A stretch of DNA of 64,000 nt, taken from the NCBI RefSeq assembly GCF_900143285.1, contig NZ_FRDN01000014.1, positions 124,001-188,000 of the forward strand, in the 5' to 3' direction. Shown one piece after another: positions 1-7,605 of the stretch (position 1 is the first letter of the stretch; every line of letters starts with the position of its first letter). Made by a program: the position numbers and the translations under genes. The stretch comes from Desulfitobacterium chlororespirans DSM 11544. GTDB taxonomy: Bacteria; Bacillota; Desulfitobacteriia; Desulfitobacteriales; Desulfitobacteriaceae. Below the pieces are notes generated by a model. That model saw only the letters and a list, made by a program, of their open reading frames with translations, ran no database searches and had not been told where the DNA came from.

Positions 1-1
1 G

Positions 2-571
2 GTGCGGGGTAATGGCTCTGTCTTTCGCTTCGAGTATGAAACCCCTGCCTTAAAGCATCCCGAGCTCATTGTCTTATGCGATGTATCCAATTCCGTGGCT
101 CCCTTCTCGCAATTCCTTCTCTACTTATGCCAACGCATGAAATCCCGCTTTCGTAAAGTGCGGCTTTACCTTTTTATTGATGGACTCTGGGATATCACCC
201 ATGAAGAATGGCTGGCAAGCGGTGACTCCATGGCCGAGATCCGTTCCTGGGGCCGTAAGCATTCTTCCGGCTTTACCGATTATGGCAAGGTATTTAAAGA
301 CTTTGCCCGGGATGTTTTGCCCTCACTTTCCACTCGGGGGACCATCTTGATTATGGGAGATGGCCGCAACAATTTCCGCCCTGCCCAAGCGGACTATCTG
401 CAGGAGATCCAAGGGAAGGTTAAGCATGTCTTCTGGCTGAACCCCTTGGCTGAAAAGGATTGGACTTTGCCGGACAATCTTATGGGTGAGTACAGGAACT
501 ATTGCACCCGGGTTTTTCCCTGCCGGAACCTCAGCGATTTATGGCGAATCTCTAAAAAAGTCTTCTCCTGA
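2..571 (+). CDS. CoxE-like VWA domain protein (3' part)
   Basis: The window opens inside this gene, so only the C-terminal 189 codons are present. The visible part is a von Willebrand factor A domain: the MIDAS signature DVSNS lies about 27 residues in, a Thr follows in GFTDYG, and an Asp in MGDGRNN. VWA proteins of the CoxE type work with a MoxR-type AAA ATPase to mature or insert metal cofactors, often in molybdenum hydroxylases. The next gene, read convergently, is a molybdopterin-binding protein under a Moco riboswitch, which fits a molybdenum-enzyme maturation role. The partner ATPase, if present, would lie outside the window. The family is clear; the target enzyme is inferred. Confidence 0.8.
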   Translation: MRGNGSVFRFEYETPALKHPELIVLCDVSNSVAPFSQFLLYLCQRMKSRFRKVRLYLFIDGLWDITHEEWLASGDSMAEIRSWGRKHSSGFTDYGKVFKDFARDVLPSLSTRGTILIMGDGRNNFRPAQADYLQEIQGKVKHVFWLNPLAEKDWTLPDNLMGEYRNYCTRVFPCRNLSDLWRISKKVFS

Positions 572-598
572 AGAAGCGCCAGCTCTTTTATCAACAGT

Positions 599-648
599 CC
601 ATTGCTCAGCCAAATTACCAACCGGTTGGTAATTTGGCTGAGCAATGG
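599..648. repeat. 50 bp perfect palindrome
   Basis: Two 25-base halves are exactly complementary around a central CCGG, with no spacer. It lies 27 bases after the stop codon of the VWA gene and is followed by a short A-rich stretch. As RNA it would form a very long hairpin able to act as a terminator in either direction. As DNA it could be a cruciform or a protein site. Confidence 0.85.
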
Positions 649-656
649 TTGTAAAA

Positions 657-712
657 AAGGGAGCCTCACCGACTGCTTTAAATTACCTAAAGCCGTTGGG
701 TGAGGCTCCCTT
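657..712. terminator. Hairpin between convergent genes
   Basis: Perfect 14-base arms (657-670 and 699-712) enclose a 28-base loop. The element sits between two convergent genes and right after the 50 bp palindrome. Termination is inferred from position, since there is only a weak T tract. Confidence 0.5.
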
Positions 713-718
713 ACCTTG

Positions 719-832
719 CACTATCAGAAAGTATAAGCTTGCGCTATATACTTTCTAAGCATAAGGGCAACCAGCGACTTCGCCTCCTTCGTAAGTATGC
801 GTTTAAGGCACGGCGAAGCCGGGTTTTCTTTA
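719..832 (+). repeat. 114 bp dispersed repeat, copy 1
   Basis: This block aligns without gaps to 21259-21372, with about ten mismatches by my count. Inside it are an inverted repeat (AGAAAGTATA ... TATACTTTCT) and a second pair of arms around CTTCGCC/GGCGAAG followed by a T-rich end that resembles a terminator. It fills the space between two convergent genes and stops a few bases before the stop codon of the minus-strand gene. There is no open reading frame in it. Confidence 0.85.
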
Positions 833-836
833 ACAC

Positions 837-1859
837 TTATTTGCCGAAGGAACAGTGGGGATAGGTACATTCCGGACACTCCAGGCACAAGCCGCCATGA
901 CCGTATTTGGCAATTTCCAGGCGGGTAAGCCGCTCACCGGCCAGGATGCGGGTGGCCACCAGATCAAAGACCGTTTTTCTTGAATACATGACACATCCGG
1001 GCAAGCCCAGAATCGGGATATCATCCAGGTAAGCCAGCAACAGCATGGCTCCGGGAAGAACAGGAGTACCATAAGTGATCAACTCTCCACCCAGACCTTT
1101 GATAGCTGTAGGGGTTAAATCATCGGGATCCACGGACATGCCGCCGGTGACCAGAACCATTTCCGCGCCTTGTTCGATATGCTCGCGGATGCGTTCCTGA
1201 ATCATCTCCACATCATCGTCGGCGAAGGTTTGCCCCAGCAGGACAGAACCCCATTCGGCCACTTTTCCCTGAAGAACCGGTCCGAATTTATCCTGGATCC
1301 GGCCATGGTATACTTCACTTCCCGTGGTCACCACCCCAACCTTTTTGGATTGCAGGGGGCGGATTTGCAGAATGGGTTCCCCAAAGCGGCGGGCGATTCC
1401 TTCCGCTTCGATCACGACATTTTCATCGATCATCAAAGGAACCACTCTGGTCCCGGCTATCTTCTGCCCTTTCTTCACCGGGCGATGATTATGAAGAGTA
1501 GCGAGGATAATATATTCTAACGAATTCAGGGCATAGATCCCTTCTTCCGAAGCATAGATTAAGCCATCCTCTTCAGCAATCAAATTGACCTTTCCCTCTT
1601 TCGTTTCACTGAAGGAAAGCCCCGGACCGGCCACAGCTTTGGCCAGACGCTCCGCTGCTTCATCTTCGTGAATAAGACCCGGAGTCTGATCCCACACAAA
1701 AATATGCTCTTTTCCCATACTAAGCAGGGTTGGGATATCCTCCTCTTTGATCACATGCCCCTTTCTAAAGCGGGCGTCTTTTGTTTTTCCTGGGATAATT
1801 TGTGTCAGATCGTGCATAAGCACCGATCCGATCGCATCCTGTACTTTAATCTTCTGCAT
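837..1859 (-). CDS. Molybdopterin-binding protein, MoaB/Mog-domain type
   Basis: The 340-residue protein has a MoaB/Mog/MoeA-type molybdopterin-binding domain at about residues 168-310, with GVVTTGSEVY, the glycine-rich VTGGMSVDPDD and the GLPGCVMYS segment. Proteins of this kind bind molybdopterin or help load Mo or W. It lacks the full four-domain MoeA layout. The C-terminus carries a compact cysteine motif, CLECPEC followed by YPHC, suggesting a bound metal or cluster. A good ribosome binding site (GGAGG, 7 bases upstream) sets the start. The leader holds a Moco riboswitch, so expression should respond to cofactor level. The exact step is unknown. Confidence 0.8.
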   Translation of the reverse strand: MQKIKVQDAIGSVLMHDLTQIIPGKTKDARFRKGHVIKEEDIPTLLSMGKEHIFVWDQTPGLIHEDEAAERLAKAVAGPGLSFSETKEGKVNLIAEEDGLIYASEEGIYALNSLEYIILATLHNHRPVKKGQKIAGTRVVPLMIDENVVIEAEGIARRFGEPILQIRPLQSKKVGVVTTGSEVYHGRIQDKFGPVLQGKVAEWGSVLLGQTFADDDVEMIQERIREHIEQGAEMVLVTGGMSVDPDDLTPTAIKGLGGELITYGTPVLPGAMLLLAYLDDIPILGLPGCVMYSRKTVFDLVATRILAGERLTRLEIAKYGHGGLCLECPECTYPHCSFGK

Positions 1860-1879
1860 AGGGGTTCCTCCTTTTCTTT

Positions 1880-1947
1880 ACGGAAGGCATGTTCATTTCT
1901 AAGCACACCCTGGTTTCAGACATTTCTGAAACGGCCAAAATTCCGTA
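1880..1947 (-). ncRNA. Moco (molybdenum cofactor) riboswitch
   Basis: Read on the minus strand, the leader has closing arms TACGGAA/TTCCGTA, the conserved TTTTGGCCGT, a perfect 8 bp hairpin at 1913-1932, ACCAGGG, a second imperfect stem whose loop contains GAAATGA, and then the closing strand. This order and these sequences match the Moco RNA motif as I recall it from E. coli moaA. The closing arm ends about 8 bases before the GGAGG of the molybdopterin-binding gene, so control of translation is likely. A tungsten-cofactor variant cannot be excluded. Confidence 0.83.
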
Positions 1948-1991
1948 GATAGCGTGAGACTTGCTTCAGTCAGTAGGAAATATGGCTCGGC

Positions 1992-2030
1992 CATTCCCTA
2001 TTATAAACCATAAGCAGCGATCAGGGAATG
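1992..2030 (-). promoter_or_regulatory. Probable promoter and operator of the Moco-riboswitch gene
   Basis: On the minus strand TTCCCT (2023-2028) and TATAAT (2000-2005) are 17 bases apart, a fair sigma-A promoter. Perfect 8-base arms CATTCCCT (1992-1999) and AGGGAATG (2023-2030) bracket it, one arm covering the -35 region and the other lying just past the -10. This would suit a repressor. The binding protein is unknown. Confidence 0.45.
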
Positions 2031-2137
2031 TCTCACTGCTCAAGAAAATGGTTTTTTCGAATTTTAAAGGGTTTCTGCCAAGGGATAGAGAATTTTCTTC
2101 ATAATATACTTCAATAGTTTATGAGAGGAAGAGAAGT

Positions 2138-2842
2138 ATGGCTAGTAATATCACCGGGTTTGAAATATTTAAAAGCAATCCTAACTGGCAGGAACTGCCC
2201 GATTCATTTTGGGAGTTTTGTTCTGCTCACGGGCGGGTGCGCCATTATGCGGCAAAGCAATTCCTTTTCTTTTTCGGTGAAGAAAGCAATTCAGTTTATT
2301 TTTTACTCAAAGGCCGCATTCAAATCCTGCTTATGAGTGAATTTACCGAAAAAATTTTCCGGATTCTGCAGCCGCCCGCGTTTTTTCCGGAAGTTGTTTT
2401 AGATAATAAAGCTTATCCTTATGCAGCCCTCACTGCTGAAGCCTCCGATGTTTTCGTTTTGGATCGCAAGGCACTGGTCCAGTATTTTAAGGAGAATCCT
2501 TCCACCCTCCTGCCTTTTTATCAAAACATGGCTTTGGATCTCCGCAGAGCCTACCGGCAAATTAAAAACATCGCCCTGGGGGATGCTCGTTCCCGGCTGG
2601 GGGCCAAACTCTTTGCTCTGGCTCATGTCCACGGCCAGGAGACCCCTGAGGGAATTCTGATCACTGTTCCTCTTACCGCTACCGAGCTGGCGGGAATGTG
2701 CAGCTTAGCGCGGGAATCCGTGAGCCGCATCTTAAGCCAATTGCGGGATTTAGGAATACTTAAAATGGAGAAAAAACAAATCACCATCAGCGATTTAGAC
2801 CAGCTGAGGGGCTGGATTCACGAACGCCAAAACTCTTTATAA
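2138..2842 (+). CDS. CRP/FNR family transcriptional regulator
   Basis: The 234-residue protein has an N-terminal cyclic-nucleotide-binding-like beta barrel (about residues 30-120), a long dimer helix, and a C-terminal winged helix around residues 175-215 with LTATELAGMCSLARESVSR as the recognition region. No cysteine cluster for an FNR-type Fe-S centre is visible, so the ligand is unknown. Such regulators are numerous in Desulfitobacterium, where some sense halogenated aromatics. AGAGGA lies 8 bases before the ATG. It is read away from the molybdopterin gene, and its stop is only 4 bases from the end of the convergent siroheme/4Fe-4S gene, so the two transcripts probably overlap. Confidence 0.88.
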   Translation: MASNITGFEIFKSNPNWQELPDSFWEFCSAHGRVRHYAAKQFLFFFGEESNSVYFLLKGRIQILLMSEFTEKIFRILQPPAFFPEVVLDNKAYPYAALTAEASDVFVLDRKALVQYFKENPSTLLPFYQNMALDLRRAYRQIKNIALGDARSRLGAKLFALAHVHGQETPEGILITVPLTATELAGMCSLARESVSRILSQLRDLGILKMEKKQITISDLDQLRGWIHERQNSL

Positions 2843-2846
2843 AACC

Positions 2847-3443
2847 TTACAGATGTGGTCGACGGTCCAGAAAATGAGTAAGCCTTTCCTGAGGCAGGCC
2901 ATTGTCTATATAGTCTTCAAGGATGCGGCCAATGATCCGGGGAAGTTCAGAAGTCTGAAGCTTTTCCCTGGACAATCGCGCCAATTGGGGATGCCTTCCC
3001 AGGCGTCCACCGAGATGAAGAGTCCATCCCGATTCCCCGGGAAGGATTTTGCCTGTGGGGCAGGAACGCACACAATCCCCGCAGCCAATGCACTTCGTCG
3101 GTTCAAATTCCAGCTCTCCCTGCCAGGATAAGGCACCTTCCTGACAAGAACGGCAGCAGGCCTGGCAGCCCGTACACCTTGCCTCTGTAAGCTTAGGCAT
3201 AAGAAAACCGGTCAGACCGATATCTTTGATTTGAGGCTGGGAACAAGCGTTAGGACAACCGGCTATGCTTATCTTCGGTAAATGATGATAATGAATCACC
3301 GGAAACTTCTGCTGCAAATGGGATAATAAATCCAGATCTTTGAACATCTGCTCTAACTGCTGGTGTAATAAAGACCAGTCCTGAGCAGATTTACCGCAAT
3401 TTTTCCGACAATGCTCCAGGACAAAGCCAGGATGATCGATCAT
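2847..3443 (-). CDS. Small siroheme/4Fe-4S sulfite-reductase-like protein
   Basis: About 198 residues. The N-terminal half resembles the C-terminal part of nitrite/sulfite reductases, with the CPNAC motif in AGCPNACSQPQ. Next come two ferredoxin-type motifs, CTGCQACCRSC and CIGCGDCVRSCP. Full-length reductases are two to three times longer, so this is a minimal version and may transfer electrons rather than reduce sulfite. I chose the internal ATG at 3443 because AGGAGG lies 4 bases before it; an in-frame ATG at 3467 has no good site. It converges on the CRP/FNR gene. Substrate unknown. Confidence 0.72.
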   Translation of the reverse strand: MIDHPGFVLEHCRKNCGKSAQDWSLLHQQLEQMFKDLDLLSHLQQKFPVIHYHHLPKISIAGCPNACSQPQIKDIGLTGFLMPKLTEARCTGCQACCRSCQEGALSWQGELEFEPTKCIGCGDCVRSCPTGKILPGESGWTLHLGGRLGRHPQLARLSREKLQTSELPRIIGRILEDYIDNGLPQERLTHFLDRRPHL

Positions 3444-3544
3444 TATGCCTCCTCCATTGCTCATCATTTGAACCTATTGTACCATTCTCAGGCTCTGGTG
3501 CTGTGTTTTGGGTCACACTTCTCAAATTCATAGCGGCAAATAAA

Positions 3545-3568
3545 AAGCATAGCCATTTGACTATGCTT
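3545..3568 (-). terminator. Terminator of the DMT/AraC operon
   Basis: An 8 bp stem (AAGCATAG/CTATGCTT) with an 8-base loop is followed on the minus strand by a T-rich run. It lies 19 bases after the exporter stop codon. Confidence 0.75.
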
Positions 3569-3586
3569 AAACTATCATTTGTGTTG

Positions 3587-4504
3587 TTAAGCCTTACTCG
3601 CGTCTGTCTGCTGAGGGATATGCTTGCCTTTCCTCTCCGAAATCAATAACCCTGTTAATGTCAGCACAATTCCCAATACTGAAGCTCCGGTAATTTCCTC
3701 ATGCAGCACAATAACGGCAGTAATAACGGTTATGACGGGAACCAGATAAATATAAACGCTGGTTTTCACTGCACCCAATAGTTTCACCGCCGAGTTCCAG
3801 GTTACAAAGCAAAGCGCCGATGCTCCCAACCCTAAAAACAGGATATTGAATAGGTTAGCCGGTCGTGTTAGTTCAGTTATGTCTGGATTGAACCCAACTA
3901 TGCCTAAAGCGGGTATCATAAACATCAACCCATAGAAGAAAATTCTCCGTGTTGCCTGAATGGTGTTGTAGTGAAACCCGCTTATTTTCTTTGTCAAAAC
4001 AGAATAGGCGGCCCATACCACGGCAGCTAAGACGGCCAGGATATCTCCCAACGGATTCAGTTGCAGGTTGTTGCTTCCGTTAAAGCTGATCAGGATAATC
4101 CCGACAACCGCAACGCTGAAACCCATGAAAAACCGCAATCGCAAGGTCTCTGTCTCTAAAAACAGATGAGCCAACAGGGCGGTAAAAAACGGTGAGATTG
4201 CGACAATTACCCCTACATTGGCGGCAAAGGTATAGGTCAGGGCTATATTTTCGAGCAGGAAATACAGGGTAACCCCGCATAAACCGGCAGCGGCAAAATA
4301 TAGCTCCTGCTTTCGTTCCCTGAGCCTGAGCCTGTGAGGATAAGCGAGGAGCAAGACAAGAAAACCAATCGCAAACCTTAGGAAGAGTATTTCCACAGGC
4401 GTTATTGATTCTAAAAGCAACTTGGTGGATATAAAGGTTGTACCCCAAATAAAAATCGTCATAAATGCCAACAAATGTCCCTGAATCTCTTTCTTTGTGT
4501 CCAT
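3587..4504 (-). CDS. EamA/DMT-family membrane transporter
   Basis: About 305 residues with ten predicted hydrophobic segments arranged as two EamA repeats, typical of drug/metabolite exporters. The first segment starts near residue 10 (GHLLAFMTIFIWGTTF), the usual EamA opening. The substrate cannot be read from sequence. I place the start at 4504, where AAAGGA precedes ATG by 6 bases, not at the upstream ATG at 4519. It follows the AraC-type gene by 23 bases on the same strand, so that regulator probably controls it. Confidence 0.85.
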   Translation of the reverse strand: MDTKKEIQGHLLAFMTIFIWGTTFISTKLLLESITPVEILFLRFAIGFLVLLLAYPHRLRLRERKQELYFAAAGLCGVTLYFLLENIALTYTFAANVGVIVAISPFFTALLAHLFLETETLRLRFFMGFSVAVVGIILISFNGSNNLQLNPLGDILAVLAAVVWAAYSVLTKKISGFHYNTIQATRRIFFYGLMFMIPALGIVGFNPDITELTRPANLFNILFLGLGASALCFVTWNSAVKLLGAVKTSVYIYLVPVITVITAVIVLHEEITGASVLGIVLTLTGLLISERKGKHIPQQTDASKA

Positions 4505-4527
4505 GAAAATCCTTTCCATTCCAAAAA

Positions 4528-5352
4528 TCAGCTTTGAGCATTCTTAAAAATGTTCATGTATTGTTTTGGAGTCAGCCCGATAAACTTTTTAAAGAAGTTG
4601 GAAAAATGGCTTTGATCGGTAAACCCGGTCTGCAGCGCCACGTCAATGGGCAACATCCCCTGCTCCAGCATTTTCTTTGCTTTGCCAATCCGTATCGTTT
4701 CCAAATAGCTATAGGGGGAGATACCTTTTTGCTTTGTAAAGGAACGAAGCAGGTAGTATTTGCTCAGCCCGGTCAAATTGCCTAAGTCAGCCAGGGTGAT
4801 AGTTTCCATATAGTGTTTTTCTAAGAATTCACAGATAGCTCGTGCTTCAGCGCTTTGCTCTGCAGTTGCAGTCGTTATGGCCTGCTCTGTATAGTCTGCT
4901 ATGAGCTGCTCTAAAAGGAAGAAGAATAGTTCCTCTTTCCTGAAATCTTTTTCTTCCTCCATAAGCATTTGGTGCAGCTCCCGGAGTATAGAAACCAATT
5001 CGCTATGAAAAACGACTTGAGAGGTAAAATAAGGCAAATACTCTTCACCTGTTATTTCCAAGACCGCCTTGCTCATAATTTCCGGCTGGATATTGATACA
5101 GCGATAATCCAATGTTTTGCCGTCCATTTGTTCGCAAGTATGATTGTCGCGGGGATTGAAGATCAGAAGATCACCCGGCTCAATGGTATATTCCTTATTT
5201 TTGCAGGATAAAAACCGCTGACCTTTTTCAATAAACCCAATCACATAATACTCATGAAAATGGTTGGGAAACTTCTGCATAATCCCTTGAAAATGATAGG
5301 CTTCAACCTTCAATTCAGGGTCATATTTTACGATTCTCATTTCCTGTTTCAT
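4528..5352 (-). CDS. AraC-family transcriptional regulator
   Basis: The 274-residue protein has an N-terminal cupin-like sensing domain (about residues 15-100, with HFHEYYVIGF) and a C-terminal pair of AraC helix-turn-helix motifs (about 170-268, with LTGLSKYYLLRSFTKQKGISP and GFTDQSHFSNFFKKFIGLTP). It is the first gene of a two-gene unit with the EamA transporter, so an effector-responsive export system is likely. AAAGGAGG lies about 8 bases before the ATG. The effector is unknown. Confidence 0.88.
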   Translation of the reverse strand: MKQEMRIVKYDPELKVEAYHFQGIMQKFPNHFHEYYVIGFIEKGQRFLSCKNKEYTIEPGDLLIFNPRDNHTCEQMDGKTLDYRCINIQPEIMSKAVLEITGEEYLPYFTSQVVFHSELVSILRELHQMLMEEEKDFRKEELFFFLLEQLIADYTEQAITTATAEQSAEARAICEFLEKHYMETITLADLGNLTGLSKYYLLRSFTKQKGISPYSYLETIRIGKAKKMLEQGMLPIDVALQTGFTDQSHFSNFFKKFIGLTPKQYMNIFKNAQS

Positions 5353-5457
5353 AAAACTTATCCTCCTTTCTCAGGTATCTGCTCTTTAGTGTACCACAGG
5401 CCGCAAGGGCGTTCTTGTATGATATTGCCCTTTACCTGTCCTGGAGATCTTAAAAAC

Positions 5458-5503
5458 AAAAAGCCGGACTCCCACCAAGTCTATAGTGGGAATCCGGCTT
5501 TTT
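5458..5503 (-). terminator. Terminator of the M42 peptidase operon
   Basis: A GC-rich stem with one mismatch (AAGCCGGACTCCCAC against GTGGGAATCCGGCTT) is flanked by A and T runs, so it could work in both directions. On the minus strand it lies 48 bases past the last M42 gene. Confidence 0.85.
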
Positions 5504-5551
5504 GCACTCTCGATAATGAATGCTGAACAGAACAACCAATGACGGATAAAC

Positions 5552-6562
5552 TTACAATTCAGCAGGTCCTTCCAAAAGAGCCAGCAGCAATTGAGCCGCT
5601 CCCTCGATATCCCCTTGATCCACCATTTCCGAGGGACTGTGAATATAGCGGGTAGGAATGGACACGACCCCGGAAGGGATCCCTCCTTTGCTGAGATGGA
5701 TAGCTCCGGAATCGGTACCGCCAAATTCGAGAACCTCCCATTGATAAGGGATGTGATGCTGTTCAGCGGTTTGCGCCATCCAGGACTTGATCTTGGGATG
5801 GGTAATCATGGAACGGTCAAATACCTTGATCGCTACCCCTTGGCCCAGCTTCACATCCATCGGATGGGACTTGGGGGTGTCCCCCGTTCCGGTAACATCC
5901 ACCGCCAGCGCTAGATCGGGTTCCAGGGCAAAGGCTGCCGTTTGGGCACCACGAACCCCCACCTCTTCCTGTACTGTAAAGACAAAATACACTTCATGCT
6001 GGGTTTGGAGGCGTTTCAGCACTTCGATAGCGATAAAGCAGCCCACCCTGTCATCCATAGCTTTGGAAGTCAGGCGCTTTGCTTGTTTGTGGAAGCTTCC
6101 CACAAAGACAGCGCTTTCTCCCACCTGCACCTTAGCTTTGCTTTCCTCTAAGGAAGTGGCTCCGATATCAATATAGAGCTTATTCAGCTTTAAATCGGTG
6201 GGTTTTTCAAGCTTCTCGACGCCAATGGTGCCCATGAGCCCGTTTTGAAACTGAACGCGGCGGTGAGGCAACCCCTGAATCGAGACACCGCCCAGGGGGG
6301 CAAAACGCAAAAACCCCTTCTCATCAATATGTGTGATCATCACTCCGATTTCATCGGCATGGGCGGCGATCATAATTTTTTTGCCTGTTCCCCGACGTAC
6401 GGCCATAAGATTTCCCAAGGCATCTGTATTTATCTCATCGCAGTAGGGGTGGATTTCTTCAGCAATCAGCGAACTTACATTGCCTTCAACACCCGATGGA
6501 CCAAAGCATTGGGTTAATCGTTCCAAAAGTGTATAATCCAAAGGTTTGTGATCGTATGGCAT
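5552..6562 (-). CDS. M42 family metallo-aminopeptidase (third of three)
   Basis: A co-catalytic zinc aminopeptidase of the M42 (glutamyl aminopeptidase/TET) family, about 336 residues. The metal and catalytic signatures are AAHADEIG, AMDDRVGC, FTVQEEVGVRGA, AVDVTGT and RYIHS. Family members form large hollow oligomers that trim short peptides in the cytosol. I start at 6562, where AAAGGAGG is 7 bases away, rather than at the in-frame ATG at 6589. This is the promoter-distal gene of a tandem triplet with adjacent or overlapping ends. Confidence 0.88.
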   Translation of the reverse strand: MPYDHKPLDYTLLERLTQCFGPSGVEGNVSSLIAEEIHPYCDEINTDALGNLMAVRRGTGKKIMIAAHADEIGVMITHIDEKGFLRFAPLGGVSIQGLPHRRVQFQNGLMGTIGVEKLEKPTDLKLNKLYIDIGATSLEESKAKVQVGESAVFVGSFHKQAKRLTSKAMDDRVGCFIAIEVLKRLQTQHEVYFVFTVQEEVGVRGAQTAAFALEPDLALAVDVTGTGDTPKSHPMDVKLGQGVAIKVFDRSMITHPKIKSWMAQTAEQHHIPYQWEVLEFGGTDSGAIHLSKGGIPSGVVSIPTRYIHSPSEMVDQGDIEGAAQLLLALLEGPAEL

Positions 6563-6585
6563 GGAATGTCCTCCTTTAATCTCAT

Positions 6586-7605
6586 TCAACGGAAAGAAAA
6601 CTCATGAGGAATCGCCTTTAAGATACCATCCACTAAATTGAGGGTATGCTCAATATCCTTTTCAGCCAGGACAGAGGCTGTGGAATGAATATACCGGCAA
6701 GGGACACTGAGGGCGATAGTGGGAATACCTTCACGGCTCAGATGAATTCTGCCGGCGTCATTTCCCCCGCTGTGCCCTCTGCGCAACTGGTAAGGGATGT
6801 TCATTTTTTCGGCAAGATCAATGACCTGCCGGAGCAGCTGCGGCTGATACAGAGTAGAGTTATCCAGCATGGAGAGGGCGGGACCTTTTCCCGGTTCAGT
6901 AACCCACTCCCCTTCTTCCACTTCCATCATCTGGGCGGACACAGTCCCTTCCAGGACAATCGCAAAATCCGGCTGGACATGATAAGCGGCTACTGTCGCC
7001 CCCCGGAGCCCTACTTCTTCCTGTACGGTGAAAGCACCGATCAGATTAAGGGCATAATCCCGTTTTAACAGCTGGGCCAGTATGGCGCAGCCCACCCGAT
7101 CATCAAAGGCTTTGCCCTTTAGATAGCCTTGGCCCAGTCTTTCCATCTCCGTAAAGAAATAGGCATAATCCCCGATCTTCACATGTTTTTCCGCTTCTTC
7201 TTTCGATTTAGCGCCGATATCAATATACAATTGCTCGGTGGTCAAAGCCTGCTCCCGCTCTTTAGGTTTCTGCAGATGAATCGCTTTGGCACCGATCACT
7301 CCCATCAGGGTGTTGAGCTTCAGGGGTTTGGAGACCAAGATCCGCGGATCGATACCGCCTACAGGTTGAAATTTAAGAAGACCATCTGCAGTGATGGCGG
7401 TGATCATCAGGGCCACTTCATCCATATGGGCGGCGATCATCACCTTGGGACCGGAAAGGGAGGGATTTTTTTGGACGATAAGGTTGCCTATTTTATCCGT
7501 GCTCAGAGAATGCACGCAAGGTTCCAGCTCCGCGGCCAGGGCCTGGCGTATTTCCTTTTCCGCTCCCGAGGTGCCATTAAGTTCTGACAATATCTTTAGT
7601 AGCAT
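6586..7605 (-). CDS. M42 family metallo-aminopeptidase (second of three)
   Basis: The 339-residue paralogue keeps AAHMDEVA, AFDDRVGC, FTVQEEVGLRGA and RYIHS. Where its sisters have an Asp ligand (DVT) it has Glu in VLEGT, an allowed metal ligand in M42 enzymes but possibly linked to a different specificity. TTGGAGG sits 7 bases before the ATG. Its first 10 bases overlap the end of the upstream paralogue, so the genes are translationally coupled. Confidence 0.87.
   Translation of the reverse strand: MLLKILSELNGTSGAEKEIRQALAAELEPCVHSLSTDKIGNLIVQKNPSLSGPKVMIAAHMDEVALMITAITADGLLKFQPVGGIDPRILVSKPLKLNTLMGVIGAKAIHLQKPKEREQALTTEQLYIDIGAKSKEEAEKHVKIGDYAYFFTEMERLGQGYLKGKAFDDRVGCAILAQLLKRDYALNLIGAFTVQEEVGLRGATVAAYHVQPDFAIVLEGTVSAQMMEVEEGEWVTEPGKGPALSMLDNSTLYQPQLLRQVIDLAEKMNIPYQLRRGHSGGNDAGRIHLSREGIPTIALSVPCRYIHSTASVLAEKDIEHTLNLVDGILKAIPHEFSFR

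Noticed and set aside
719-832. Resemblance of the 114 bp repeat to a c-di-GMP (GEMM) riboswitch end
   Set aside because: The conserved aptamer core words are absent and copies are not placed upstream of genes.
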